A DNA stretch of 64,000 nt from contig NZ_FNIE01000004.1 of NCBI RefSeq assembly GCF_900103985.1, positions 1 to 64,000 on the forward strand, given 5' to 3'. Positions 43,995 through 52,396 of this stretch are shown in pieces. The position numbers and the translations under genes were made by a program. Numbering within the stretch: the first letter of the stretch is position 1; each line of letters starts with the position of its first letter. This DNA comes from Actinacidiphila guanduensis (lineage in GTDB: Bacteria > Actinomycetota > Actinomycetes > Streptomycetales > Streptomycetaceae). Below the pieces are notes generated by a model, which worked only from the letters and a program-made list of their open reading frames with translations, was not told the origin of the DNA and did no database searches.

Positions 43995-44939
43995 GTGACT
44001 GATGCGTCGTCGGGTGTCGTGGTGCTCGGGCCGGAGACGGTGCTGCCGTGGGCGCGCGCAGCGGGCATGGTGGTGGATACCCGCGGGGAGCGGCGCCTGG
44101 TGTCGATGCGGCTGGACGTGCTGGCAGGCGGCGCCCTGCCCGGGGCGGCTGCCGCGGACGTCGAACTGGCGATGCGGTGGGCCGCCTTCATCTGCTGGGT
44201 GGACGACGAGATCGACCGGCGGGGCCTCGGGTCGGTGCCGGGGGAACTGGAGCGCTTCACCGGCCCGCTGCGCGGGGTGCTCGCGCCCGGCACGGGGCCG
44301 GCCGGCGGGGCCGGCGCGCACGCGGTGGCGTTGGCCGGCCTCTGGGACCGGACGGCCACCGGGACACCCGCCCGCTGGCGGGAGCGTTTCACCGCCGACT
44401 ACACGGACTTCCTCGATGCCTGCGAGCAGGAGGCGGCGCTGCGCCGGGACGGGGTCCGGCTGCCCCTGGACGGCTACCTCGGCCTGCGCCGCCGCACGAT
44501 CACCCTGCTGCCGATGCTGGACGTCCTGGAACGCATCGGTCGCGCACCGCTGGTGGAGCACGCGCGGGTGGACGCCCGGCTGCGGGATCTGCGCCGGGCG
44601 GTGGCGGACGTCGCGGGGTGGGCGAACGACCTGGCCTCGACGGCGGACGACGAGGCGGTCGGCCAGGACAACCTGGTGACGCTCCTCGCCCGCGAGGGCG
44701 GCTGCCCGACCGGCGAGGCCCGTGGGCGCGCGGCCGCGATGATCGGGGAACGGCGTGCGGGTATGCGGGCCACCGCGGCGCGGCTGCGCGCCGAGCGCGG
44801 GCTTCCTTCGGGCCGGCGGGCCGAACTGCTGCGATACGTGGACCTGGTGGAGACCTTCACCGCCGCCGTTCTGCGCTGGCTGGCCGTCACCGGGCGCTTC
44901 ACCGGCGGCCCCGAGCCCGGGCGCGCCCCCGGACTCTGA
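43995..44939 (+). CDS. Class I terpene synthase (family 2)
   Basis: Encodes 314 aa from GTG 43995 with AAGG as ribosome binding site. WAAFICWVDDEID holds the DDxxD motif (Asp70, Asp71, Asp74) for the Mg2+ and diphosphate. The second, NSE-type motif reads NDLASTADDE (Asn211 onwards), where the ninth position is Asp instead of Glu (Glu is the next residue). GYLGLRRRTITLLPMLDVLERI corresponds to the helix before it. Such enzymes ionise farnesyl or geranylgeranyl diphosphate and cyclise it. It lies between the oxygenase and the second cyclase in a tight same-strand series. Confidence 0.85.
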   Translation: MTDASSGVVVLGPETVLPWARAAGMVVDTRGERRLVSMRLDVLAGGALPGAAAADVELAMRWAAFICWVDDEIDRRGLGSVPGELERFTGPLRGVLAPGTGPAGGAGAHAVALAGLWDRTATGTPARWRERFTADYTDFLDACEQEAALRRDGVRLPLDGYLGLRRRTITLLPMLDVLERIGRAPLVEHARVDARLRDLRRAVADVAGWANDLASTADDEAVGQDNLVTLLAREGGCPTGEARGRAAAMIGERRAGMRATAARLRAERGLPSGRRAELLRYVDLVETFTAAVLRWLAVTGRFTGGPEPGRAPGL

Positions 44940-45007
44940 CCGGCACTTCGGCCGCCGACCCGCGCCCGACCCGCACCCGACCGCACCCCGGAGACGGACC
45001 CACCACG

Positions 45008-46624
45008 ATGAGACCCGCCCCGATCAGTGCCGACCTGCCCCGCTGGCCCCACGCCGCGTTCCCCGCCGGCCTGGCCTCGGCCACCGCCCGGCTGCGCACC
45101 CGCCTCCTGTCACGGGTCGGCCCGGACGGGGCCGTGCGTGATCCGTGCCGCAGCCGTGTCCTGGAATCCGCCCTGCTGCTGGCCCTGCTCGACCGCACCC
45201 GAACGGAGCCCGAGGCCCGTGACCGGGTGGCCGCCTACCTGGCCAGTCACCGCGACTCGCCGCAGGCCCTGGACCGGCTGCTGGCCCGCGCCTCACTCGA
45301 CGGCAGGCCGGGCAGGGTGGAGGGAGAGGCGCTGGACGTCGAGCGGTTCCTGCGTCAGGCACCGGACTTCACAGGCGCGCGCAAACGCGCCCTGCTGCAC
45401 GCCGTCCTCCTCGTCCTCGGCGCCGTGCCGGACGGGGCACCACCCAAGCCCGGCGCCTTCGACCTGCGCGGCCTGCACACCTGGGCACGCGTCCAGGTCA
45501 CCGCGGTCAAGGCCGTGCTCGCCCGCCCGGGCCTGCCCGACGCGGCCGATCTGGAGCTCCTGCGCTCCACCCAGCGCCCCGGGACCGTGTGGGAGGGCAA
45601 CCTCCTCATCCACCTCTCGGTCCTGCACGCCCTGGCGCCCTTGCCCGGCCAGCGGAGCCTGGTCGACGCAGGGTTGCGCACCGCGCTGCGGCACCAGCGT
45701 CCCGACGGCGGCATGCCGTTCATCTGCGACGAGGACACCTGGCTCACCGCCACCGCGGGCGTGGCCCTGCACACGGCCGGTGCGCCCGCCCCGGTCCTGG
45801 ACGCCGTCGCCGAGCGCCTGCTCGTTCTCCAACGGCCCGGTGGCGGCTGGTCCTACACCGAAGGTGCCCTCCTCGCCGACGTGGACTGCACCTCGGCCGC
45901 CGTCGAACTCCTCCACCTGGCGGGCCGGACGCGCCACCGTACGGCGATCGGCCGGGCGGTTTCCGCCCTGTACGCCCTGCGCGGAGCCGACCACGGCTTC
46001 CCCACCTACCTCGCCGGCGCACCCTCGGAAGCCTGCATGACGGCGGCCGCCGCCAACGCCCTCAGCACCCAGGGCCACGGCGGGCAGGCCGCGGTGGAGG
46101 CGGCCCTCGCCCACCTGGCCGGCCAGCAGTCCCCCGACGGTTCCTTCCCGCCGGACTGGAGCAGCAGCCGCCTGCACACCGTCTTCCGGGCCACCCTCGC
46201 CGCCCTGCGCCACCCTTCCCACGCTGCCCCGGGGAGCCCTGCCCATCGCGTTGTCCGGCGCGCGACACGCCTGGTGCTGGACACCCAGAATCCGGACGGA
46301 GGCTGGGGGCAGCAGGGGGGCAGCGGCAGCGACGCCCTCAGTACCGCCTACGCCCTCATCGTCCTCAGCGCCCGCACCACCGACCCGCGCCCCGCCGCTC
46401 GCGCCGCGGCTTACCTGCTCACCCGGCAGCGGCCCGACGGGTCCGTCGACTCCGTCCCCGACTCCATCGGGCCACGCCCCTTCGCGTTCGCCGTCCCCGC
46501 CCTCGCCGACGCCTTCACCCTCCTCGCCCTCGGACACCTCACCCACCGCCTGGCACCCGCGGCGTCCCGAAACCCTCCCCGCCCGCGGGGGACCCGGCGG
46601 GCCGGCGCCTCGGCAAACCCGTGA
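45008..46624 (+). CDS. Squalene-hopene-cyclase-like terpene cyclase
   Basis: Encodes 538 aa from ATG 45008. Five QW-type repeats are visible (QRPDGGM, QRPGGGW, QSPDGSF, QNPDGGWG, QRPDGS), typical of the alpha/alpha barrel of class II triterpene and diterpene cyclases. The acid motif is DVDCTS (Asp291, Asp293), against DxDDTA in squalene-hopene cyclase and DCTA in oxidosqualene cyclase; Asp293 would be the proton donor. The C-terminus carries an Arg/Pro-rich tail. No membrane segment or signal is seen. It could protonate the product of the preceding class I enzyme or a linear polyprenyl chain. Confidence 0.75.
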   Translation: MRPAPISADLPRWPHAAFPAGLASATARLRTRLLSRVGPDGAVRDPCRSRVLESALLLALLDRTRTEPEARDRVAAYLASHRDSPQALDRLLARASLDGRPGRVEGEALDVERFLRQAPDFTGARKRALLHAVLLVLGAVPDGAPPKPGAFDLRGLHTWARVQVTAVKAVLARPGLPDAADLELLRSTQRPGTVWEGNLLIHLSVLHALAPLPGQRSLVDAGLRTALRHQRPDGGMPFICDEDTWLTATAGVALHTAGAPAPVLDAVAERLLVLQRPGGGWSYTEGALLADVDCTSAAVELLHLAGRTRHRTAIGRAVSALYALRGADHGFPTYLAGAPSEACMTAAAANALSTQGHGGQAAVEAALAHLAGQQSPDGSFPPDWSSSRLHTVFRATLAALRHPSHAAPGSPAHRVVRRATRLVLDTQNPDGGWGQQGGSGSDALSTAYALIVLSARTTDPRPAARAAAYLLTRQRPDGSVDSVPDSIGPRPFAFAVPALADAFTLLALGHLTHRLAPAASRNPPRPRGTRRAGASANP

Positions 46625-46696
46625 CCGGCCGACCCCAGCCCCGAGACCGACCGACGCACCTGCCGCCGCCCATGCCACCCAGGTAAGGACACCCAC

Positions 46697-47974
46697 GTGC
46701 CCGCATCCGCGCGCCCCGCGCCCATGGATCTGACCATGCACACCATGGCGCAGGCAGATCCCCGACTGGTCCTGACGATCGGCGCCTTCCTCGACCTGGA
46801 AGGCGAAGTCCCCCCGCTCGCCGAGTTGCGTGCCCACCTCGCCGACCGCCTCGACCGGCTGCCCCGCCTCACGTACCACCTGGACGGCCCGGGACTGCGA
46901 GCACGCTGGGCCCGCGACCCCAGCCCCGACCTGGACCTGCGGGTCCGCGAACGGCGGCTCGCCCCGGGGGCGGAGAACCTCGACCTCGCGCGGCAGGATC
47001 TGCTGACGCACCCGCTCCCGGACCGTGGCCCGCGCTGGGACCTGTGGCTGCTGCACGGCCACGCCCCCGGCCGCTTCAGCCTGTGCTACCGCGCCCACCA
47101 CACCGCCCAGGACGGCCGGGGCGCCATCGGCACCGTCCGCGAACTGTTCGGCGCCACCCCGGCGGCCGACCGTGCCCGCACACCCGCCGAGGAACCCCCG
47201 GCCCGCAAAGCCCGACCCGAAGTCCGGCCCGGCGACTACCTCCGTACCGTCTCTGCGATGGTCCGTACCACGGCCGCCAACAACCTCTGGGACGACCCCG
47301 CCCGGCCGCTGAGCGGCGACCGCGCCAGCGCCTGGGCACAGGTACCGACCGATGTCCTGCGCACCGCTGCCGCCGCACGCGGCGGCAGCACCAATGACGC
47401 CGTGCTGGCCGCACTGGCCGAAAGCCTGCGCACCTGGAGCAACGAGCACTGGCCCCGCAGCGCGGGCCGGCCCGTGCCCGCCGTCATGATGGTCGACCTG
47501 CGCGGCCCCGGGGAAGAACACATCCCCGGAAACCTCTTCACCTTCGCCCCCGTCCCCCTGCCCTGCCACCGGGCGACCGCAGCCGAACGGCTGGACGCGG
47601 TCATCGCCGCAACCCGGGCGCCGAAGAACCCCGCCCGCCGCGCGGCCATGCGCACGATCACCGACCGCACCCCCGTACGGGCGTTCCACACCCTGGCCAC
47701 CCGGCTCACCACCCCCGCCAGGGCGATCGTCGACACCTCCTACATCCCGCTCCCGCCCCTGCGGTACGGCGATGCCGTCGTCACCGACGCGCGCCTGTTC
47801 ACCTGGCTCCCGCGCCACCACCCGGTGTCCGTCGCCGTGTGCAGCTACAACGGCACCACCACTGCCTACTTCGCCACCGACCGGGCCCTGCCCGGCCTCG
47901 ACCGGCTCCCCGCGCTGTGGGCACAAGCAGCCCAGGAACACGCCGTCGAGGGATCATCCCCCGAGCCCGCCTGA
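46697..47974 (+). CDS. WS/DGAT-like O-acyltransferase
   Basis: Encodes 425 aa from GTG 46697 with AAGGA as ribosome binding site. The catalytic motif HHTAQDG (His134, His135, Asp139, Gly140) matches the HHxxxDG of wax ester synthase/diacylglycerol acyltransferases and related condensation-fold enzymes. GNLFTFAPVPLPC and VDTSYIPLPPLRYG are equivalents of the family's second motif region. It probably esterifies an alcohol, here possibly a terpenol made by the upstream enzymes, with an acyl-CoA. It closes the same-strand series. Confidence 0.8.
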   Translation: MPASARPAPMDLTMHTMAQADPRLVLTIGAFLDLEGEVPPLAELRAHLADRLDRLPRLTYHLDGPGLRARWARDPSPDLDLRVRERRLAPGAENLDLARQDLLTHPLPDRGPRWDLWLLHGHAPGRFSLCYRAHHTAQDGRGAIGTVRELFGATPAADRARTPAEEPPARKARPEVRPGDYLRTVSAMVRTTAANNLWDDPARPLSGDRASAWAQVPTDVLRTAAAARGGSTNDAVLAALAESLRTWSNEHWPRSAGRPVPAVMMVDLRGPGEEHIPGNLFTFAPVPLPCHRATAAERLDAVIAATRAPKNPARRAAMRTITDRTPVRAFHTLATRLTTPARAIVDTSYIPLPPLRYGDAVVTDARLFTWLPRHHPVSVAVCSYNGTTTAYFATDRALPGLDRLPALWAQAAQEHAVEGSSPEPA

Positions 47975-48107
47975 CCGACGCTCCACGATGGCCGCCGCAC
48001 CCCAGGACCCCGACCCGCCACCGAAACCGCGCACGAGAAACCGCCCGACCAAGCTCGCCTGCTGCGTCGTCACCTACAGAGGCGTCCGAGCGTTGCGTCA
48101 GCTCCTC

Positions 48108-48527
48108 TCATTGCTGGGCGGTGGGTCGAACGGTGACGATCTGCCGCACCAGTGCGCAGAGTTCACCAGCCGGGTCGGTCAGCTCCACGTCGACGACCGT
48201 CGATCTTCCGGCGCGGGTGATGCGGGCCTCTGCCGTTGCGGCGCCGACGACGGGCCGGAGGAAGTTGGTCGAGGATTGCATGGTGGCGGGAGCAGCGGTG
48301 GGATCACCGCTCGCGAGGACGGCCACGACGGCAGCGGCGATGTCGGCAAGCGCCATCAGCGCGCCACCATGCACACCGCCGCCAATCGTGGCGAAGTCGC
48401 CGCTCTCGGAGGACAGGTGGGCGACGACGCGGTCGGGGTCGATCGTCGAGAAGGTGACGCCCAGGTGCCGGGCGAAAGGCACGAGGTGGTGGATGGTGCC
48501 GGTCGTGATGGGCGGTGTGGCGTTCAT
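48108..48527 (-). CDS. Hotdog-fold thioesterase (PaaI-like)
   Basis: Encodes 139 aa. The start is ATG 48527, because GGAGG lies 7 bases upstream of it, whereas the earlier ATG (48533) is only 1 base from that site. The hotdog landmark GVHGGALMALADIAAAVV is present, followed by SSTNFLRPVVGAATAEARITRAGRSTVVDVELTD. PaaI-type enzymes hydrolyse acyl-CoA thioesters. It is convergent with the acyltransferase gene, so a link to the terpenoid cluster is not implied. Confidence 0.85.
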   Translation of the reverse strand: MNATPPITTGTIHHLVPFARHLGVTFSTIDPDRVVAHLSSESGDFATIGGGVHGGALMALADIAAAVVAVLASGDPTAAPATMQSSTNFLRPVVGAATAEARITRAGRSTVVDVELTDPAGELCALVRQIVTVRPTAQQ

Positions 48528-48657
48528 GGTCATGCCTCCGGTGCCGAGCCGTGGTCGTTGAGATCAGTGAGGGGTCCGCGGTGCGTCGCTACACGACGGA
48601 CGGACGGACCTGCGATCGCGGCCGTCGGCACCCGTTCGTCTCCGGCAGCGATGGTGC

Positions 48658-49107
48658 TCATGACGGGGACGCTGAGGGGTCGGCGAGCTCTCGGATGACG
48701 CCGACGACATCGTCCAGCAGGTCGAGGGGGCAGCCCCAGTAGTCGTAGATCCCACCGCGATCGCTGTTGCTGCCGCACACGACGAACAGTCCGGTCCCGA
48801 GGCGCTCCTTCAACTCGGTGGCCAGCCAGCCGACGAAGCCGCTGTTGTCGAGGCCAGGCGGAAAGTGGAAGGACAGCAGACCGAATCGCTCTCTGTCCCC
48901 GTCGCTCCCGTCGTCCGGGCGAAGGGCGCTCCAGCATTCGTCGTCGCGGACGACCGCGAGGACGCGCTCGTCCAAGTGAGGAGGCTGGTCCATCGGTGTT
49001 TCGACGAATGACCACGCCCCGTCGAACACCACGATCTCAGAGTTCGCTATGACGGTCCGCAGCCGGGTCCGTGTCTGAGTCGAGGTCTCTCGGCTGACGC
49101 TGACCAT
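48658..49107 (-). CDS. DUF6196-like hypothetical protein
   Basis: Encodes 149 aa from ATG 49107 (GTG 49116 is an in-frame alternative; AGGTG lies 6 bases before the ATG). The sequence VSVSRETSTQTRTRLRTVIA, VVFDGAWSFVETP and FVVCGSNSDRGGIYDYWGCP resembles a small actinomycete family annotated as DUF6196; its function is unknown. It lies upstream of the thioesterase gene on the same strand, 130 bases away. Confidence 0.65.
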   Translation of the reverse strand: MVSVSRETSTQTRTRLRTVIANSEIVVFDGAWSFVETPMDQPPHLDERVLAVVRDDECWSALRPDDGSDGDRERFGLLSFHFPPGLDNSGFVGWLATELKERLGTGLFVVCGSNSDRGGIYDYWGCPLDLLDDVVGVIRELADPSASPS

Positions 49108-49331
49108 GGTGGTCACCTGCTTCCGGTTGAGGCTGGGGGTGGTCCGTCAGCGATAGTCGCATCAGATGCCGGCGCGGGCGTAGACGTGCGCCCGCCCCGA
49201 GAATCAACGCTCAGGCTCGTCGTTCCAGTCCTGCCAGAAGCGTGGGGCCACCCTCGATCAAACGGCCGAACGGAGCCTGCTTCCTGTCTGCGCGAGCGAG
49301 AATGTGCGCTCCTTGCTCCTCGATCCCGCGG

Positions 49332-50213
49332 CTACTGCGGCTGGACGGGATGAGGCCAGGCGCCGTCGCGGGCCTCGGTGGCGGCCCAGCTCTCCAGCAG
49401 CTGGAGGCGCTCCCGAGTCGGCTCGTCGGCGGGGTAGTAGGCGAACAGGCTCAGCGTCCTGGAGTCGGGCAGCGCAAGCGCCTCGAACCCGAGATCGAGA
49501 TCCCCGACAACCCGGTGACGGAGGACCTTGCGGCCGGTGCGGTGGTACTTCACGTCGTAGCGGGCCCACCGGCGGGAGAAGTCGTCGCTGCGCGTGGCGA
49601 GCTCGCCCACGAGATGGGAAAGGCGCCGATCGGCCGGGTTCGCGCCGGCGTAGCCGCGCAGGACGGCGACGACGTCGTTGGCGGTCTGCTCCCAGTCGAC
49701 GTAGAAGTCGCGTGCGAGCGGGTCAAGGAACGTGAAGCGGGCATTGTTCCCGGCTGCGATCCGGCTCTGCAGGAGGTCGCAGTAGAGGGCTTGTGCGAGC
49801 GAGTTGGTCGCAATGATCTCGAAGCGGTGGTTGCGCGCCCACGCCGGAAGTCCCTGCATCGAGTCGATGATGGTTTGCAGTCCGGGGCGCAGCGCGGGTC
49901 GCGTCGTGCGGGTCGCGGATCTGTGGGTCGAGCTGCGGGCCGCCCGTGCCAGGTCGTGCAGGTGGGTGGTCTCGGCGTCGTCCAGTTGCAGCGCGGCCGC
50001 GAGGGCATGGAGGACCTCGTCGGAGACGCCGGTGAGGTTGCCGCGCTCGATGCGGACGTACCAGTCCACGGAGATGGACGCGAGAACCGCCACCTCTTCG
50101 CGCCGAAGCCCCGGCACGCGTCGTCCGCCGGCCGTACCGAGCCCGGCTTGCTCGGGCGTGATCCGGGCCCTGCGCGTGCGCAGGAACTCGGAGATTTCGG
50201 TCCGCAGGTCCAT
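49332..50213 (-). CDS. XRE-type regulator with MmyB-like ligand-binding domain
   Basis: Encodes 293 aa from ATG 50213. The HTH (LRTEISEFLRTRRARITPEQ, RRVPGLRREEVAVLASISVDWYVRIERGNLTGVSDEVL) is the standard MmyB-family start, and the C-terminal domain has AWARNHRFEIIATNSLAQAL and DFYVDWEQTANDVVAVLRGYAGANP. MmyB domains bind fatty-acid-like ligands. It is transcribed divergently from the aldo-keto reductase across 100 bases, a common pairing in which the regulator controls the enzyme. Confidence 0.9.
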   Translation of the reverse strand: MDLRTEISEFLRTRRARITPEQAGLGTAGGRRVPGLRREEVAVLASISVDWYVRIERGNLTGVSDEVLHALAAALQLDDAETTHLHDLARAARSSTHRSATRTTRPALRPGLQTIIDSMQGLPAWARNHRFEIIATNSLAQALYCDLLQSRIAAGNNARFTFLDPLARDFYVDWEQTANDVVAVLRGYAGANPADRRLSHLVGELATRSDDFSRRWARYDVKYHRTGRKVLRHRVVGDLDLGFEALALPDSRTLSLFAYYPADEPTRERLQLLESWAATEARDGAWPHPVQPQ

Positions 50214-50313
50214 GCCGCCACGGTACGCGGCGCCGCCGCCTTCTGGGGGGTAGCGCCAGTACCCCGATCAAGGGCCACTCCCGCATCGGGCCGATCGTGA
50301 GTCCAATGGAGAC
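50214..50313. promoter_or_regulatory. Divergent promoter region of regulator and reductase
   Basis: The 100-base gap must serve both genes. An ATGGAGACATGG start region at 50308 includes GGAGA as ribosome binding site of the reductase. No obvious dyad is visible. Confidence 0.4.
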
Positions 50314-51201
50314 ATGGAAACGATCACTCTCAACAACGGCGTCACCCTCCCGGCTCTGGGCCTGGGCGTCTATCAGAGTGCACCGGAGGAGACCGCCGAT
50401 GCGGTGGCGACCGCGCTCGAGCTGGGCTACCGCCACGTCGACACGGCCGCCGCGTACTTCAATGAGAAGGAGGTCGGAGACGGCCTGCGCCGAGCCGGAC
50501 TCCCCCGGGATGAGGTATTTATCGAAACCAAGGTGTTCCCCAGCGACTACGGGTTCGACGAGACCCTGCACGCGTTCGAGAAGTCGACCCGCAAGCTCGG
50601 TGTCGACCAGCTGGATCTGTTCATCCTGCACCAGCCCCGACCCGGCCTGTTCGACCGCACTCTTGCGGCCTATCGAGCCTTGGAGAAGCTGCTGGCCGAT
50701 GGTTCGGTGCGCGCGATCGGCGTGAGCAACTTCAAGCCGAGCCACCTCAAGCGACTCCTCGCGGAGGTCGATGTGGTCCCGGCGGTCAACCAGATCGAGC
50801 TGCACCCCTATTTCCAGCAGCCTGACGTTCAAAGCGCCGACGCCGAGTTGGGCATCCTCACCCAGGCGTGGTCGCCGATCGGCGGCATCACTTTCTACCC
50901 CGGTCCGTGGCGGGAGGACCGCATGAATGTGATGCGGGATCCGACCATCGCGGCCATCGCCGAGACCCACGCCAAGTCGCCCGCGCAGGTCATGCTCCGC
51001 TGGGGCATCCAGCACGGACGCTCGGTGATTCCCAAGTCGACCAACCCCGGCCGGATTGCCCAGAACCTCGACGTCTTCGACTTCGCCTTGGACGACGAGG
51101 AGATGACCCGGATCGACGCACTCGACACGGGCAAGCGAGCCGGGGTCGACCCGGATGAGCCGCGCGGCGACTTCTACGACCGCCCGATTCCGGAAGCCTG
51201 A
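50314..51201 (+). CDS. Aldo/keto reductase
   Basis: Encodes 295 aa with a GGAGA ribosome binding site. The complete catalytic tetrad is seen: Asp43 and Tyr48 in HVDTAAAYFNE, Lys73 in FIETKVF and His106 in LDLFILHQPR. The NADPH-binding C-terminal block is GRSVIPKSTNPGRIAQN. It matches the family-typical length and reduces aldehydes or ketones with NADPH; substrate unknown. It is divergent from the MmyB-type regulator. Confidence 0.95.
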   Translation: METITLNNGVTLPALGLGVYQSAPEETADAVATALELGYRHVDTAAAYFNEKEVGDGLRRAGLPRDEVFIETKVFPSDYGFDETLHAFEKSTRKLGVDQLDLFILHQPRPGLFDRTLAAYRALEKLLADGSVRAIGVSNFKPSHLKRLLAEVDVVPAVNQIELHPYFQQPDVQSADAELGILTQAWSPIGGITFYPGPWREDRMNVMRDPTIAAIAETHAKSPAQVMLRWGIQHGRSVIPKSTNPGRIAQNLDVFDFALDDEEMTRIDALDTGKRAGVDPDEPRGDFYDRPIPEA

Positions 51202-51297
51202 GGCTCGCGTCATCAGATCCCTGCAGTCCTCCCGCCACGGCGGCCCCGAGGCCCTGGTAATCGCCGGGACGTCCGGGCCCCGGGGGGTCCTCGCCTC

Positions 51298-52125
51298 CTA
51301 CAGGCGGCGCCACCGGGCGGAGGCGAAGGAGAAGCAGCCGTACAGGACCAGGCCGGCCGCCACAACCACCAGCAGCCAGGGACCGGCCGCGGTCCGGTCG
51401 AAGCTGCGCAGGGTGTCGTCCATGCCCTTGGCGCTGCCCGGGTCGTAGCGGATCGCGGCCAGCAGCACGAAGACGCCCGCAGCGGAGTAGACCGCGCCGC
51501 GCGCCACGCCGCCCGCGACACCGGAGGCGGCCACCGCCGTCCGCACCTTCGGGCCCATCCGCCCGGTCTCCATCTTCCGCAGGAAACGGCGCTGCGCCGC
51601 CCGTACGGCGATGACGGCGCCCACCACGATCAGCGCGCACCCGGCCACCCCTGTCAGCCACCGGCCCGCGGGGAGCTTCAGCACGTTCGCCGTCCAGTCC
51701 TTCGACGAGCTGTCACTGTTGCCGGAACCGCCCGAACCCGCGGCGTAGGCGGCGGTGCCCCAGCAGACGAAGGCGTAGAACACCGCGCGTCCGGCGTTCA
51801 TCAGCCGCGACCCGGCCTTGCGGCTCTCCGCCCCGGGCACCGCGGCCTGCACACCCCGCCACACTGCCATCCCCGCCAGGCCCGCGGCCAGCAGCCACAG
51901 CAGCGCCGTGCCGAACGGCCGGCTCGCGATCTGCTGCAACGCGCCCTGCCGGTCGGCCTGGTCACCACCGTCGCCGAAAGCGATCCGCAGGGCGAGGTAG
52001 CCGACCAGAACGTAGATGACGCCGCGGGCCATGAAGCCCGCCCGACCGACCGTGGCCAGCGCTTGTTCGCGGGACCGGCGGGACGCGCCCGTCCATCCCC
52101 GCCCCGTGTGCGACTGCGACGCCAT
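51298..52125 (-). CDS. DUF1206 membrane protein
   Basis: Encodes 275 aa from ATG 52125 (MASQSHTGRGW). Three DUF1206 repeats, each with two membrane helices and a G-(R/G)AGFMARGVIYVLVG-like motif, are visible: VGRAGFMARGVIYVLVGYLAL, MNAGRAVFYAFVCWGTAAYA and AGGVARGAVYSAAGVFVLLAA. Function of the family is unknown. The reading frame extends upstream to 52284 without the motif and is not used. It is convergent with the aldo-keto reductase. Confidence 0.9.
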   Translation of the reverse strand: MASQSHTGRGWTGASRRSREQALATVGRAGFMARGVIYVLVGYLALRIAFGDGGDQADRQGALQQIASRPFGTALLWLLAAGLAGMAVWRGVQAAVPGAESRKAGSRLMNAGRAVFYAFVCWGTAAYAAGSGGSGNSDSSSKDWTANVLKLPAGRWLTGVAGCALIVVGAVIAVRAAQRRFLRKMETGRMGPKVRTAVAASGVAGGVARGAVYSAAGVFVLLAAIRYDPGSAKGMDDTLRSFDRTAAGPWLLVVVAAGLVLYGCFSFASARWRRL

Positions 52126-52305
52126 CCGCCCTGCCCTCCCGAGACACGGGGTGCGCGGTGTCGCACCCACCGGGCGTCTGCCCCCGCCCCCACGGGTCAC
52201 GCGCCCGCCCGCACCGGCATCCGCGGCCGCCTCACCGCCGGGTCCTCCCCCGGCTTCCTCACCCCCGCGGCCAACCACCGTCACCGTCCGTAGCGGCAGC
52301 CCTCT

Positions 52306-52319
52306 TTACGGGAACGTAA
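52306..52319. promoter_or_regulatory. Candidate operator upstream of the ROK gene
   Basis: TTACGGGAACGTAA is an inverted repeat (TTACG/CGTAA with a four-base centre), 78 bases before the ROK start. ROK-type repressors bind palindromes in their own operons, so it may be the binding site. Confidence 0.45.
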
Positions 52320-52396
52320 CGCACGTGTCCGGTTCTGCTTGCCGATCCGTCGCTAGAGTAGGCGCCACGCGAATTAATCTCAGCGTGAGAGGAAAT

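Noticed and set aside
44048..45007. An N-terminal extension of the squalene-hopene-cyclase-like protein by 320 residues
   Set aside because: It overlaps the terpene synthase gene in another frame and is Gly/Arg-rich; the ATG at 45008 begins the family-like sequence.
45293..47941. An 882-codon minus-strand open frame across the cyclase and acyltransferase genes
   Set aside because: It opposes two genes with strong family motifs and contains only repetitive Gly/Val/Arg sequence.
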